DNA of 64,000 bases from Closterium sp. Naga37s-1 (Eukaryota; Streptophyta; Zygnematophyceae; Desmidiales; Closteriaceae). Shown here piece by piece: positions 33,109 through 43,059 of the stretch. The stretch is from assembly GCA_947471745.1 (NCBI GenBank), contig CANJKZ010000929.1, positions 682,001-746,000 on the forward strand, given 5' to 3'. The stretch's first letter is position 1, and each line of letters begins with the position of its first letter. The notes under the pieces were generated by a model. The model was given only the letters and a program-made list of their open reading frames with translations. It did no database searches and was not told where the DNA came from. Both the position numbers and the translations under genes were made by a program.

Positions 33109-34871
33109 ACTACGCTGCCGGTCTTGTTGCTGAGTCTGCGTCTGTCTGTCCTCCGTCCGTCGGGGGTGAGTGTGCTCTTGGCACGGACGTCCTTGAGGAC
33201 AGGCAGGAGGAGTTCCAGTGTCTGGCTGCTGCTTCACCTCATCTCGCGTCCGTACTACTTGCCCCTGAGGGAGACCCGGATGCACTAGACATCCCGACTC
33301 CGCGCTCTTACGCGGAGGCCGTAGAGGGTCCCTACTCCTCTCAGTGGCAGGCAGCTATGGATGCAGAGATGGCGTCCTGGAAGTCCACAGGCACCTACGT
33401 TGACGCGGTTCCCCCTCCTGGGGCGAACATCGTCAGTGGCATGTGGATCTTCAGGGTGAAGCGGCCGCCGGGCTCTCCACCTGTCTTCAAGGCGCGGTAC
33501 GTCGCTCGTGGCTTCAGTCAGCGGCAGGGAGTTGACTACTTTCAGACCTTCTCTCCCACCCCGAAGATGACCACTCTTCGGGTGCTACTGCACATAGCCG
33601 CTCAGCGCGACTACGAGCTCCACTCTCTTGACTTCAGCACTGCTTTCTTGCAGGGTAGCCTGCACGAGGAGATCTGGCTGCGCCGTCCACCTGGCTTCAC
33701 TGGGACTTTCCCTCCTGGCACCCAGTGGAGCCTCCGACGGCCAGTCTACGGTCTCCGCCAGGCACCGCGTGAGTGGCACGACACACTGAGGACTACGCTT
33801 GTGGCTCTTGGGTTTGCTCCCTCTACTGCTGACCCGTCGTTGTTTCTGCGCACCGACACTTCTTTGCCGCCGTTCTACATCCTCGTGTACGTCGACGACT
33901 TGGTCTTTGCCACAGCTGACACTGCTGGACTAGCCTACGTGAAGTCCGAGCTGCAGAAGAGACACACGTGCACAGACCTGGGTGAACTGCGCAGCTACCT
34001 TGGCTTGCAGATCACTCGGGACAGAGCACGCCGCACCATTACCTTGACTCAGTCACACATGGTGCAGCAGGTCCTTCAGCGCTTCGGCTTCATGTACTCC
34101 TCGCCTCAGGCCACTCCTCTGTCTACTCGCCACTCGCTCTCAGCTCTGCCTTCGGATGAGTCCGTAGAGTCGAGTGGCCCGTACCCAGAGCTTGTTGGTT
34201 GCCTCATGTACCTGATGACCTGCACACGACCTGACCTTGCATACCCTCTTAGCATTCTTGCACGCTATGTTGCTCCTGGGAGACACCGACCAGAGCACAT
34301 GGCTGCAGCGAAGAGGGTGTTGCGTTACTTGTGCAGTACGTCGGGCATGGGGCTAGTGCTTGGAGGGCGGAGTCCAGTGGTCCTCACTGGGCACGCGGAC
34401 GCTTCTTGGGCTGACGACCAGGCTACGCAGCGGTCGTCGCAGGGTTACACCTTCAGTCTTGGTTCCGGCTCTGTCTCGTGGCGGGCTACACGCTCGTCCT
34501 CTGTTCTCGGCTCCAGTTGTGAGGCTGAGATCTACGCCGGGGCCATGGCTGCACAGGAGCTTCGCTGGCTCACCTACCTGCTGACTGACCTTGGAGAGCC
34601 GCCTCGTTCTCCTCCAGTGCTGTACGTAGACAACAAGGCCATGCTGGCCTTGTGTCGAGAGCAGCGCTTGGAGCACAGAACGAAGCACATTGCTCTCCGT
34701 TACTTTCTTGCTCGTGAGCTGCAGCAGCGTGGTCAGTTGCGACTTGCGTACGTGGCCTCTGAGGCCAACACTGCTGATGTGTTCACCAAGGCACTTGCGC
34801 CTTGTGACCATCAGCGCTTCTGCACTCAGCTGGGTCTTGTACCTGTCTTGCCTCACTTGCTCTCCTCTTGA
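32925..34871 (+). CDS. Copia RT-RNase H, in the next frame
   Basis: This frame continues the polyprotein after a frame change. It starts with PESSLPALTDPESDSLRAAS, a conserved spacer also present in copia-1. RT has ASWKSTGTYVDAVPPPGANI, RYVARGFSQRQGVDYFQTFS and the catalytic ILVYVDDLVFA (YVDD at 33888-33899). RNase H has LTGHADASWADD, SCEAEIYAG and ANTADVFTKALAP. The stop is at 34869-34871. Alignment to copia-1 suggests that one base was lost near 32914-32925, because the relative keeps both parts in one frame there. A programmed shift or a sequencing error cannot be excluded. All catalytic motifs are intact. Confidence 0.92.
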   Translation: MPSPPESSLPALTDPESDSLRAASPTVTRLLASVVTDPSFESTAASALVAELVDFAARCRLDYAAGLVAESASVCPPSVGGECALGTDVLEDRQEEFQCLAAASPHLASVLLAPEGDPDALDIPTPRSYAEAVEGPYSSQWQAAMDAEMASWKSTGTYVDAVPPPGANIVSGMWIFRVKRPPGSPPVFKARYVARGFSQRQGVDYFQTFSPTPKMTTLRVLLHIAAQRDYELHSLDFSTAFLQGSLHEEIWLRRPPGFTGTFPPGTQWSLRRPVYGLRQAPREWHDTLRTTLVALGFAPSTADPSLFLRTDTSLPPFYILVYVDDLVFATADTAGLAYVKSELQKRHTCTDLGELRSYLGLQITRDRARRTITLTQSHMVQQVLQRFGFMYSSPQATPLSTRHSLSALPSDESVESSGPYPELVGCLMYLMTCTRPDLAYPLSILARYVAPGRHRPEHMAAAKRVLRYLCSTSGMGLVLGGRSPVVLTGHADASWADDQATQRSSQGYTFSLGSGSVSWRATRSSSVLGSSCEAEIYAGAMAAQELRWLTYLLTDLGEPPRSPPVLYVDNKAMLALCREQRLEHRTKHIALRYFLARELQQRGQLRLAYVASEANTADVFTKALAPCDHQRFCTQLGLVPVLPHLLSS

Positions 34872-35076
34872 CCTTGCTTGTACTGTCACATATATATACC
34901 TGCTCTTGCTTGTCTAGCTCTATATATATGTGTGCACTCCTGCATGTGAACTGGCCTTGTGGCCTTGTCGTTGTGCTCGGACTGTGTGGTGACTTTGTGA
35001 TCCACCCTGAGCTTGCTGTGCTTTGTGTGACTGGTCTTGTGACCCCTTGTTCTCCCCCACTTTGCCTATGGGGGTG

Positions 35077-35197
35077 TGTCAGAACATATATATAGCTTAT
35101 GCTGTTGTGTAGGCTATAGTGGGGTATCCCATAGGGGGTACAACCCAATTAGGGTTTCCTATATGTACTCACTTCATTCATAGTTCATCCATTCGCT
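35077..35197 (+). repeat. 3' LTR of the intact copia, 14 bases short
   Basis: The sequence is identical to 27961-28081 except for one base, but it stops at ATTCGCT and lacks the terminal TTCTCCTTTTCTCA found in the 5' LTR. It is followed directly by the 62-bp repeat. GCT is shared between the break point and the base preceding the left copy. Confidence 0.93.
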
Positions 35198-35259
35198 GAC
35201 CGGCGCGAATGTTTTGATGAAGTCTCGTTCGTGCTCTTGGTCGAAACCGCGTACGACCC
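35198..35259 (-). repeat. 62-bp flanking direct repeat, right copy
   Basis: It is identical to 27899-27960. The copia-3 RT frame reads out of this copy into 35260 and beyond. Confidence 0.97.
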
Positions 35260-38055
35260 AGCGTGCTTTAAACTTGTCGATGGTTCCATCTGCCTTTGTT
35301 TTCACGCGGAAACCCACTTCCCGGTGAGTATTGTCTTGGTGCCACTCCGATGGGTACGACCTTCCAGGTGTTGCGTTTTTCCAGCGCCTTTAATTCCTTG
35401 TCCATAGCCTCGCGCCATTTTTCCTTGTGTTCCCCCCCCAGAGCCTGCTGAACTGTGGCAGGCTCCTTAGGTGGTGCTGCTCCGTGGACGGCGGTGACGA
35501 GTCCGAGTATCTGCAGCCCACTCTGTGTGTTGCGGGGAAGGTTTGCGTCCTCGGGATAAGCTGCTTCATCTCCCACTTCTGGATCAGGGTGGAAGTTGGG
35601 CCCTATGCGTTCGGAGACGTTGGTGTCGACCGGCTGGGGGGTAACGTAACCGTTGTCGGCGAAGTCGTAGTAGACTTCGGCGTTAACACTTTCGCGAGGG
35701 TTGTTGTCGTCCATGGGAATGTCCACTGAGCAGTATGGGAGAGGTCCGGCTTTCTCCGAAGCTCCGTCCACGTTCTGCTCGTCCCAGTCAGCTTCATTTG
35801 CTGCCGAAGCGAAGGCTCGGTCCCCTCAAAATCCGCCCGTGACATCTCGTTCAGCTTCCAGGTTGTCCAGGTACGTCTCAAGTGTGAGTCGTTCGTAGAA
35901 AATGACATCACGTGCTGCTACTGTTTCCTTTGTGTGGACGTCAAAAATCTTCCATGCGTTGTAGTGTTTTTCGATGCCCAGGTGTAGCCCCCACTGTGCG
36001 CGTTGGGAGAATCATCCGGCTCGTGCAGCTGGGGGTCGGTACTGTACCATGCAGCCGAACATTCGTAACATTTTTGTGCTGCCCAATTTTCCTGTCCACA
36101 GCAGATGCGGTGATGCGTTGTTCGGGAGTGATGATGACGAGAGCAAGTTGTGCAGCATGACAGCGTGATCCATCACCTCGGGCCACTGGTGGTTGGGTAG
36201 CCGCATGCCACGTAGCAGCTTGCGCATGGTGTTCAGGAGGGTCCTGTTCATTCTTTCTGCCACGCCTTGTTGCTGATGAACGTAGGGAAGCGAGATGAGT
36301 CGCTTGATGCCTCTCTCTGCCAAGTACTGCGTGAATCGCTGTGACTGATATTTTCCTCTTCCGTCTGACTAGAAGATTTTCAGCTTCACTCCTGATTCCC
36401 TTTCTGCTACTGGAAGCCAGGTGACGAAAGCTTCAAAAGCCATGTCGCGGCTCGGAAGGTTGAGGTGCCAGACGTATCGGGTGGCGGCGTCTATGAACGT
36501 GATGACGTAGTTGTAGGCTCCTTGTCCGCTTTCACGGTTGAACAGTTATGTCACTGTAAACCTTCTCCAGTGGTGTGTATGCAGGTGCGTTCGGGTTGTG
36601 GTGAGAGACGAACGGCTGATGGGGTAAGTCGGCTTCAGGGCAGGTAAAACATGTTCTGCGAACTCGTTGAAGTTCTCTGCCGTCGTGTAGTAGCAGTGAG
36701 TCTTTGTCGAGTACTCCAGCTCTTATCGTGTTGCTTAATGCTGTGTTGCTCGGGTGTCCCATCCTTGCGTGCCAGATTGATTCGCTGGCGCGATGTCCGG
36801 GTGATCGCCTGTACAGATCGGAGTTGGAGTAAAATCCCGCGGTGAGGTTGGCGCTTCTGTGAACTTTGCGTGGAGTGGGAGTCAACTGCTGCGCAGGAGT
36901 CGGTGGAGTATCGTCGATGAGAACTGGTGTCGTTGAAGGACCCGCGATTGGTGTCGTAGTCGGTGTTGCCTCTGCTGCTGCCGATGTTGTCTCTGCTGCT
37001 GCCGATGTTGTCTCGATGCTGCCGGTGTTGTCTCTGCTGCTGCCGATGTTGTCTCTGCTGCTGCCGGTGTTGTCTCTACTACTGACGATGTTGTCTCTGC
37101 TGTTGCCGGTGTTGTCTCTGCTACTGCCGGTGTTTGTTGGATTGTCATTAACGCTCTCGTTCGTTCTGCTTCAGGTATAGTGTGCGAATACCAGAAGCCG
37201 CCGGGGCTGAAGTCGGGGTCGAGATCCGGTGGGTGTCGTTGACGATTCCGTCGCTGTCGGCGGTGCCTTGGTCTGGGACAAAGTCGAGGACGAAGACATT
37301 GTTCTTTAGTACTGCCTTTCCAATGTAGAGTCCACCTCCTGGGTACAGCTTGAACTCTTGGGTGGTGCTGTCTGCTTCGAGATGGATTCTCGTCGCCATT
37401 AGTTGACTGATGCTGAGTAAGTTGTAGCCGAGTCCTTCTGCGATTAAGACCTTTGACATTTGCAGGATGACATTGGTTTCTCGCAAGTTGAACTATCCCC
37501 TGTCATCGTGTGCACAGGTTCTGATTGTTGGCGACGGTGACGACGACTTCGCGCTGCAGTTGGTGTTCCCGTTGAACGAAGCGACCTAAGGAGCACATAT
37601 GCTGTCCGCAGCAGCTGTCCAAGAACCAGGTGTCTTTCCCGGACGGCTCGCTCTGGGCGATGGCTCCGTTCATTAGGTTGGGCTCCAGTGATTCGCGACG
37701 AGGGGTGCTTTCGTCGAGCTGTTCTTCTGGTGAGTAGTATGGTGGTGATCCGGTGATAGAGGAATCTGTTGTTCTTGCTATGCAGCTTACGATGTTTCTT
37801 GCGCCTTGTGCAGGTTCTGTCGTTGATGTTGTCGAGGACTGTACTTGACTGGTGGGATGCGCTTGTGTAGAAGTAACTTGACTGCTTGAAGGACGAAGTT
37901 GATGTTGCGGCGGCGTTGACTGCTGCTGATTCGGGCAGTGTGTGCGAGGATGTCCTGACGTCTTGCAGAGATGGCGGAACGGCGGTACGTACTGTTGAGT
38001 TTGATGTTTGTCTGTTGATTGTTGTTGTTGTAACGTCGTTGAGTGTGGAACGCGA
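35260..38055 (-). pseudogene. Copia-3 protease, integrase and RT N-terminal half
   Basis: Domains on the minus strand: a protease-like region where the active site appears as FLDSC near 37615, then NVILQMSKVLIAEGLGYNLL (near 37470). The pre-integrase region is SIWHARMGHPSNTALSNTI with CFTC (36780-36655). The integrase C-part is RLISLPYVHQQQGVAERMNR (36300 onward) and HLLWTGKLGSTKMLRMFGC. The acidic linker and the start of RT follow, with EKWREAMDKELKALEKRNTW near 35400. Stops and frame changes are frequent. The first Asp block of integrase is in a different frame near 36500. Confidence 0.85.
36952..37135 (-). repeat. 21-24-bp minisatellite in copia-3
   Basis: About eight imperfect copies of GTTGTCTCTGCTGCTGCCGAT code for ETTPAAAETTSAAAETT on the minus strand. 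The block lies between the protease and pre-integrase regions of copia-3 and probably was a low-complexity linker. Confidence 0.85.
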
Positions 38056-38065
38056 ACTCAGGTAC

Positions 38066-39100
38066 TCACGTCCTTTTCTTGTGTCGTTCTTCGTGTAGGT
38101 CCATGTCCTGCTGTTCAGCGTGAATTTCAGCGCAGAGGGCTGCTTCGGATATCTTTTCGTAAGCTCGGAGGATAGCTCGAGTGGAGCGCCAATGAGGACC
38201 GAGGCCAGAGATGACAACTGTCACGAAGGCTTCTTCGAAGATTGATCCGCCGCATCGAAGAAGTCTGTCTCGCAGTCCGCGACAACGATTGATATACGCC
38301 ATTCTCTTTTCGTCGGGCTTCATTTCCACTGTTGTCAGCTGTGCCATTAATTGAATCTGATTGACGCTGTCTGTTGCTTGATACAGGTTGTTCAAGTAGT
38401 TGTATGCAAGCTCGGCGGAGTTGCCGTATCCACGATAAAACCGGATGTTCTGCTGCTCGTTCGGCGTTATGTTTCGTAGGAGTATCGTATACGCCATCAG
38501 CGACTGGTAGGTATACTGCTGCTTGTCATTCTGTGTTCCGTGCGTTGGGTATGGCAGGGAACCATCGAAGAATCCGAGGATTTGCGCGCCTTCTATCATC
38601 AGCTCGAATTCGAAGGACCAGGTGTAAAAGTCCTTCCCGTCGAAGGGTGTCGATGTCTGCAGTTTTAGGACGTGTGCAAACTGCGATTGAACTTGAAGTG
38701 CGTCCAGTATCTTCTCCTGTCCAGGTGGAGGCTGTTGGTGCGGCATGAAGCTGATGGAGCCACGTTGAGGCTCGTACGGAGCAAAGGTAGGTTGCTGTTC
38801 GTTTCCGCGTGCTTAGGATGAGCCGTCAAGACTCATTGGAGTGACGCCGTTATTGTTGTCGCTGTTGTTTGATTGCGCAGGTGCTGCTTGCTAGTGCTGT
38901 TCGTAGAAAAACATGAAAGAGAAGAAATTCTCCATCATGTTTGGGTCGAAGCCGGTCGTTTGGTTTGCTGGAGTCTCAGTGGACTCAGCAGCTGGTCTTG
39001 TCGCCGTGCCTCCTTCTGTTAGTAGGCCAGAGGCTGGAGGTGGAGTAAGGGTAGTGCCAGGAGAGCCGTTAGAGGAGCTTCTCTCCTTCTGTGTTGCCAT
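38066..39100 (-). pseudogene. Copia-3 gag with two in-frame stops
   Basis: The frame opens at ATG 39100 (MATQKERSSSNGSPG), 50 nt after the primer-binding site. It carries stops near 38892 and 38815, then stays open to 38066. The body has the copia capsid signature: TPFDGKDFYTWSFEFELMIE, YNYLNNLYQATDSVNQIQLM and YINRCRGLRDRLL. Removing no other change would leave one continuous Gag, so decay here is light compared with pol. Confidence 0.88.
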
Positions 39101-39149
39101 GTCTTTTGATGTTGTAGGAGTGTTAACGAAGTTGAATCTTGCCTTGTCA

Positions 39150-39161
39150 GCTCTGATACCA
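39150..39161 (-). other. Primer-binding site of copia-3
   Basis: The minus strand reads TGGTATCAGAGC, a perfect match to the usual initiator-Met primer site. It lies between the LTR and the gag start and fixes the 5' end of the element. Confidence 0.9.
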
Positions 39162-39575
39162 TATTGGGCTGAGAAAACCCTTTAGGATCTTTTCAAGGCT
39201 AAGACTCTGATAGAGATGTTGTAATTGCGGAAGCGTTTAATGATAAACTGTTGAACCACCTTGCGCTGGTATGTGAGGGCAAGATAGATTGATTATAAAG
39301 AAGTAATACAAGCTTTTATAAGATTACAAGGATTATGAAATGATGCAATAAATGTTTTATTGTTGCTGTTGCGGTTCGATACAGTGACGACTCGGACAAC
39401 TGCTCAATATCGAGTCAGTTGTTTGTCCTTGCTGTCGCGCTGTATTTGTCGAGTCAAAGGTCGTAGACCTTTGACCTTCGCGTAACCTCCGGCTGTTACT
39501 TTTCTGTCAACCTCCTCGGTTGACTCGCCATTGCTCCGCTGTAGCTTGCTTCGTTTACGGTTCGATATTACGACA
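39162..39575 (-). repeat. 5' LTR of copia-3, with hairpin cluster
   Basis: The LTR begins next to the primer-binding site. The outer limit near 39575 is estimated because no 3' LTR survives. It contains AATAAA-like A/T-rich sequence and three inverted repeats in a row: GTCAAAGGTC/GACCTTTGAC (39453-39475), GTAAC/GTTAC (39481-39498) and GTCAACC/GGTTGAC (39507-39525). Confidence 0.65.
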
Positions 39576-40119
39576 CATAGGAAGCGTTAAATTACTTGTT
39601 TCCAAAAATGACCACAGCCGCTTCCCCTCTCAGCCCAACCACCACAACGGTGCTTTCGTTGCTCCTAGTGGCAGCACAACCGTACTGGTGCAAGGTGTAC
39701 CATACACCCCTACAATCATGGATACGGCGTAGGCAGCAAAAGGAGTACTGTAATCTCCCGGCAATAAGCCCTGGGGGTCTTGTAAAAACTGGTTTTAATC
39801 GTGCTTGGGTGGACGATACAGTGTGGCATGTTCATTTAGACCCGTGGACATGTTAAAAATTCATAAGACACATTCAAATCACCCATGACACACGTAAATC
39901 GCGTTTTATCGAGGGTGTTCAAAATGTTCCATGGCGCGGATTCGAGTATTGACGGTGGATTCGCCTGGGACTGGATTTCTGACAGCGGATCTGACACATT
40001 TTGACACGAATTGACACGCGCCAACATTTCGTGCCCATCGATGTGCACGTAACATCGCAAGCATGTTACTGTTTGAATCATTTTGGTTCAAATTAAACAA
40101 GAGGGAGGGTCTTATAAAT
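39576..40119. other. No gene recognised
   Basis: The segment has no coding similarity. A block at 39980-40020 repeats TGACAC at short intervals. It lies between the copia-3 LTR and the solo gypsy LTR. Confidence 0.4.
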
Positions 40120-40462
40120 TGTTAAGAGTGCAATTGAGTGAACGAACGAGAATTGCACTATCGAAGCAAGATTTCAATGAGCGAAGGCATGAGCGAAGAA
40201 TATATAGCGAAACTACAGTGGTAACGGTAATGGACTGTGGTTGTCGCGCGACGGGCCTGGGACTGAGGTTGGGAAAAAGTGTCGAAGCGGAGGCCCGGAG
40301 CGCGGGTTACCCGCCGAGCCGTGAGGTCGGGGTGCGATGTGCGAAGGTGGCGGGCGGATTGTCGATGCGAGGGTTGCGAGTGGTAACGGTGCTGATTGTG
40401 GTGCTACAGTGATGTACGCGTTGAGCAGGGATGCGAAGTAAGGAAAAGGAATTTTCCTTACA
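40120..40462 (-). mobile_element. Solo LTR of a Ty3/gypsy chromovirus family
   Basis: This 343-bp sequence aligns end to end with the LTR at 51232-51573 and has the same orientation. It starts TGTAAGGAAAATTCC on the minus strand. It is flanked by an exact 5-bp duplication TAAAT (40115-40119 and 40463-40467), so it is a true solo LTR left after LTR-LTR recombination, not a fragment. Confidence 0.93.
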
Positions 40463-41524
40463 TAAATCCACAAATGAAAAAGGGGGGTCCTCACGGAAAT
40501 AGCTCGAATGAAAGACCCGTAGTCCGGAGAGAGTACCCGGGGGCCTCTACGCGGGGGGGGGGGGGGGGGGGGGGGGGGGGTATAGCTTGTGTGCTGTGCT
40601 GGCTTCTAGCTTTGGCCGGCACGACAGCAGCCCGTTTGCCTCCCAAGCAGGCGCCATAGTGGCACGATGGTTTTTTCCTGCGATCGCAAGCGCAGCGCGC
40701 ATCAAATTCCCTGCAACGAGTCGTGCAGATTGTGGCGAGTCTGACTGACCGCGCCAAATATGGTTTAGGGTTTGGCTTAGCTGTTGCCATGGAAGTACGG
40801 TAGTTCCAAAGGCGGGTAAAAGCTTGTCAACCAGATGTCCAGCAAGTGCCGCTCTGAGGTGTTTCGACCGCTTACTGTATTCTACTACCGGTACTAAACA
40901 TACCATATCCATGATACTTCCAGTCCAGGTACCCAAAGTGGGGTTCTGCCTTGTACTTCCTCACCATCAAGTCGTATTTGGTTGATCTGCACTGGCAACA
41001 AGATTCGAGACATGTACAGTACAGTATCATTCTGACTTGAACCTAAATTTACTAACACCTCAATATGTTTAAGAACGGAGCCGAGATGGCTACTGGTGCA
41101 CTACTGTACTTCAACCACTAAAATAATGTACCCAACAATATACAAATACTGATACACTGCTTTGCAATCACCTGCATGTTACGGCAGAAACACAAGACTC
41201 TAGAGGACTTCACTTGGCTCAATGTTCTCAGCATCCTCTTGCCTTGATCTACATCAGCCACACATTCCATGCGCACAGCCACACAGGCATGCACGGGGAG
41301 GGAGTGCAAACACAGATGTTGTAAGACCTTAACAACTGCCTTCACAATATGCCCTCCGAGAACATGCACGGACAACAGGTTTACCCCCCCCCCCCCCCCC
41401 CCATGGGCAGTGCTGGGTGCAGCTCGGCTGAAACCAGCAGAAGAAAATTGGGTGGGGTCGGGTTGGACCCAGCATGTATGCTCAAGCCCACCCACTCAAG
41501 CCTACCCAAGCCCACACACTCAGC
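40463..41524. other. Intergenic, 3' of SMC2; mononucleotide runs
   Basis: No gene is recognised. A run of 28 G lies at 40553-40580 and a run of 19 C at 41384-41402. A minus frame (40936-40590) gives PVVEYSKRSKHLRAALAGHL and could be an old coding fragment, but I do not recognise it. The segment should contain the SMC2 3' UTR near its right end. Confidence 0.45.
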
Positions 41525-43004
41525 TCACCTCATCGACCCTGCAGCGTTCTTCCCCCGTGCCACACTGGCAGAAGCACCCCTCGACCTGCCGCCATTGGCA
41601 GCACCGGGAGCAGCTCTGCTGAGCCCGGCAGCGGCGGAGGAGGGGAGGGACGGCACGGTGCGGGTGACAGTTGACACGCCGTCGATGAACTTGGTGCGGA
41701 AAATGACATTTGCATTGTTGAACATGCCCTCCTTTAGTGAAACCACTATGAACTGGAGGGAAGGGAGAAAGGGGAAATGAGTGTGGAGGTAGGTGGTGGG
41801 GGCAGAGAGGCAAAACGGATTATGTGACTCTACGGATGTGATTCTATGACTGTGAGTCTATGGGACTGAACTGCTGTGTTCATTTATCGAGAGCCGGAAA
41901 TGCGACATGCAAAATAAGACATGAAACCAGGATTCCGACATTTCTAGGCGCATATGTACCTGGGAGTGCGGGAAGTGCTGTTTGATCATGTGGCCGATGT
42001 TCTGTGTGTGGTTGAGATCCAACGCTGCATCCACCTGCACAGGAGAGCAACAGAGCAACACATGTTGACGGTAGCCAGTTGAATGAGATCAGGAAGTCAC
42101 AAGAGGCATGGAGTAAACACTGTGGTAATAACTGGAGGTGGGGTCAAGCTCTGGCGCTCCACACACATTACACACACTCTCACCTCACCCCATGCTGTGC
42201 AGAGGCGTCACTCTCACCTCGTCCAGAATGTAGAGTGGCGCAGGCTTGAAGAGCAGGAGGGCGAGGATGAGGGAGAGGGCGAGCAGGGAGCGCTGGCCGC
42301 CAGAGAGCTCGGAGAGGGAGTGCTTCCACACGCCGCCGAACGCCACCTTCACCTCCAACCCCGCCAGGAAGTCCTGCCCCTCTGGGGGGTCCAGCTTGGC
42401 CATGGTGCCGGGCAGCAGCGTGGAGAAGATGGAGCCGAAATCCCTGTGAGGGGGAGGGGGAGGGCGGAGTGGGGGTTGAGGAGGCGCTGCACACGGGATT
42501 GGATTGGAGGTGGTTGGAAATTCCTGCCCCTCGTGGGGGTCCAGCTTGGCTGCTGTGCCGGGGAGGATTGTGGAGAACATGGAACTGAGCGTTGAGGAAC
42601 CGAAGCCCTGATGGGGGTGTGGGAGGTGGGGGAGAGGTGGAGAGGATCAGTCATGGCAGGAGCTGGAGTGTACTGGAGGGTAGGCATTAACTCCTGGCCC
42701 TCTGGTTGTTTCAGCTGAACTGTGGTGGCGCCTGTAAGGAGTGTGGGGAATGTGCATCCCAGGTCCTGGGGAAACGAAGGCTTGGATGAAAGGAGAGCTG
42801 GGAGGGGTGGAGCACGGACATGAGGCAACAGTGCCATGAGGGGGTGGATGGTGGGCGGATGGGAAGTGGAAGTTAAGGAGAGAATTACGTTGGGATGGCA
42901 GTCGGGAACACTTACTTGGTGACTTTTTCCCACGTGACTTTCAGCTGCTGCTTCTTCTTCTCATCCAGCTGCTCTATCGCTTCCTCTATCTTCGCTTTGT
43001 CTCT

Positions 43005-43059
<55 letters not shown>

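Larger units (their letters stand above)
27961..35197 (+). mobile_element. Young, nearly intact Ty1/copia retrotransposon
   Basis: The element has a 5' LTR (27961-28095), a primer-binding site (28096-28107), a GC-rich leader, gag-protease-integrase (28954-33108), RT-RNase H (to 34871), a PPT (TATGGGGGTG, 35067-35076) and a 3' LTR (35077-35197). Over the 121 bp shared by both LTRs only one difference is seen (C at 27985, G at the matching 3' site), so insertion was recent. Two defects are visible: the 3' LTR lacks its last 14 bases, and a frame change separates integrase from RT near 32905-32925. It is the likely autonomous relative of copia-1, copia-2 and the 1474-bp element. Confidence 0.95.
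27040..39575 (-). mobile_element. Decayed Ty1/copia element copia-3, split by a younger copia
   Basis: Read on the minus strand: 5' LTR (39575-39162), primer-binding site (39161-39150), gag from ATG 39100, protease-like region (about 37620-37150), pre-integrase region (36885-36532), integrase (36323-36012) and RT N-terminal half (35771-35198). After the intact element at 27961-35197 it resumes with the RT C-terminal half (27898-27188) and the start of RNase H (to about 27040), where it is truncated. RT sequence continues directly across the insertion, which proves the nesting. It is not closely related to copia-1, copia-2 or the intact element. Confidence 0.88.

Noticed and set aside
36886..37148. 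Thr/Ala-repeat protein
   Set aside because: It is a 21-24-bp minisatellite between two copia-3 domains. The repeat explains the frame.
40590..40936. Possible protein gene on the minus strand (PVVEYSKRSKHLRAALAGHL)
   Set aside because: No family was recognised, the end is poly-proline from a 28-G run, and there is no intron or neighbour support.
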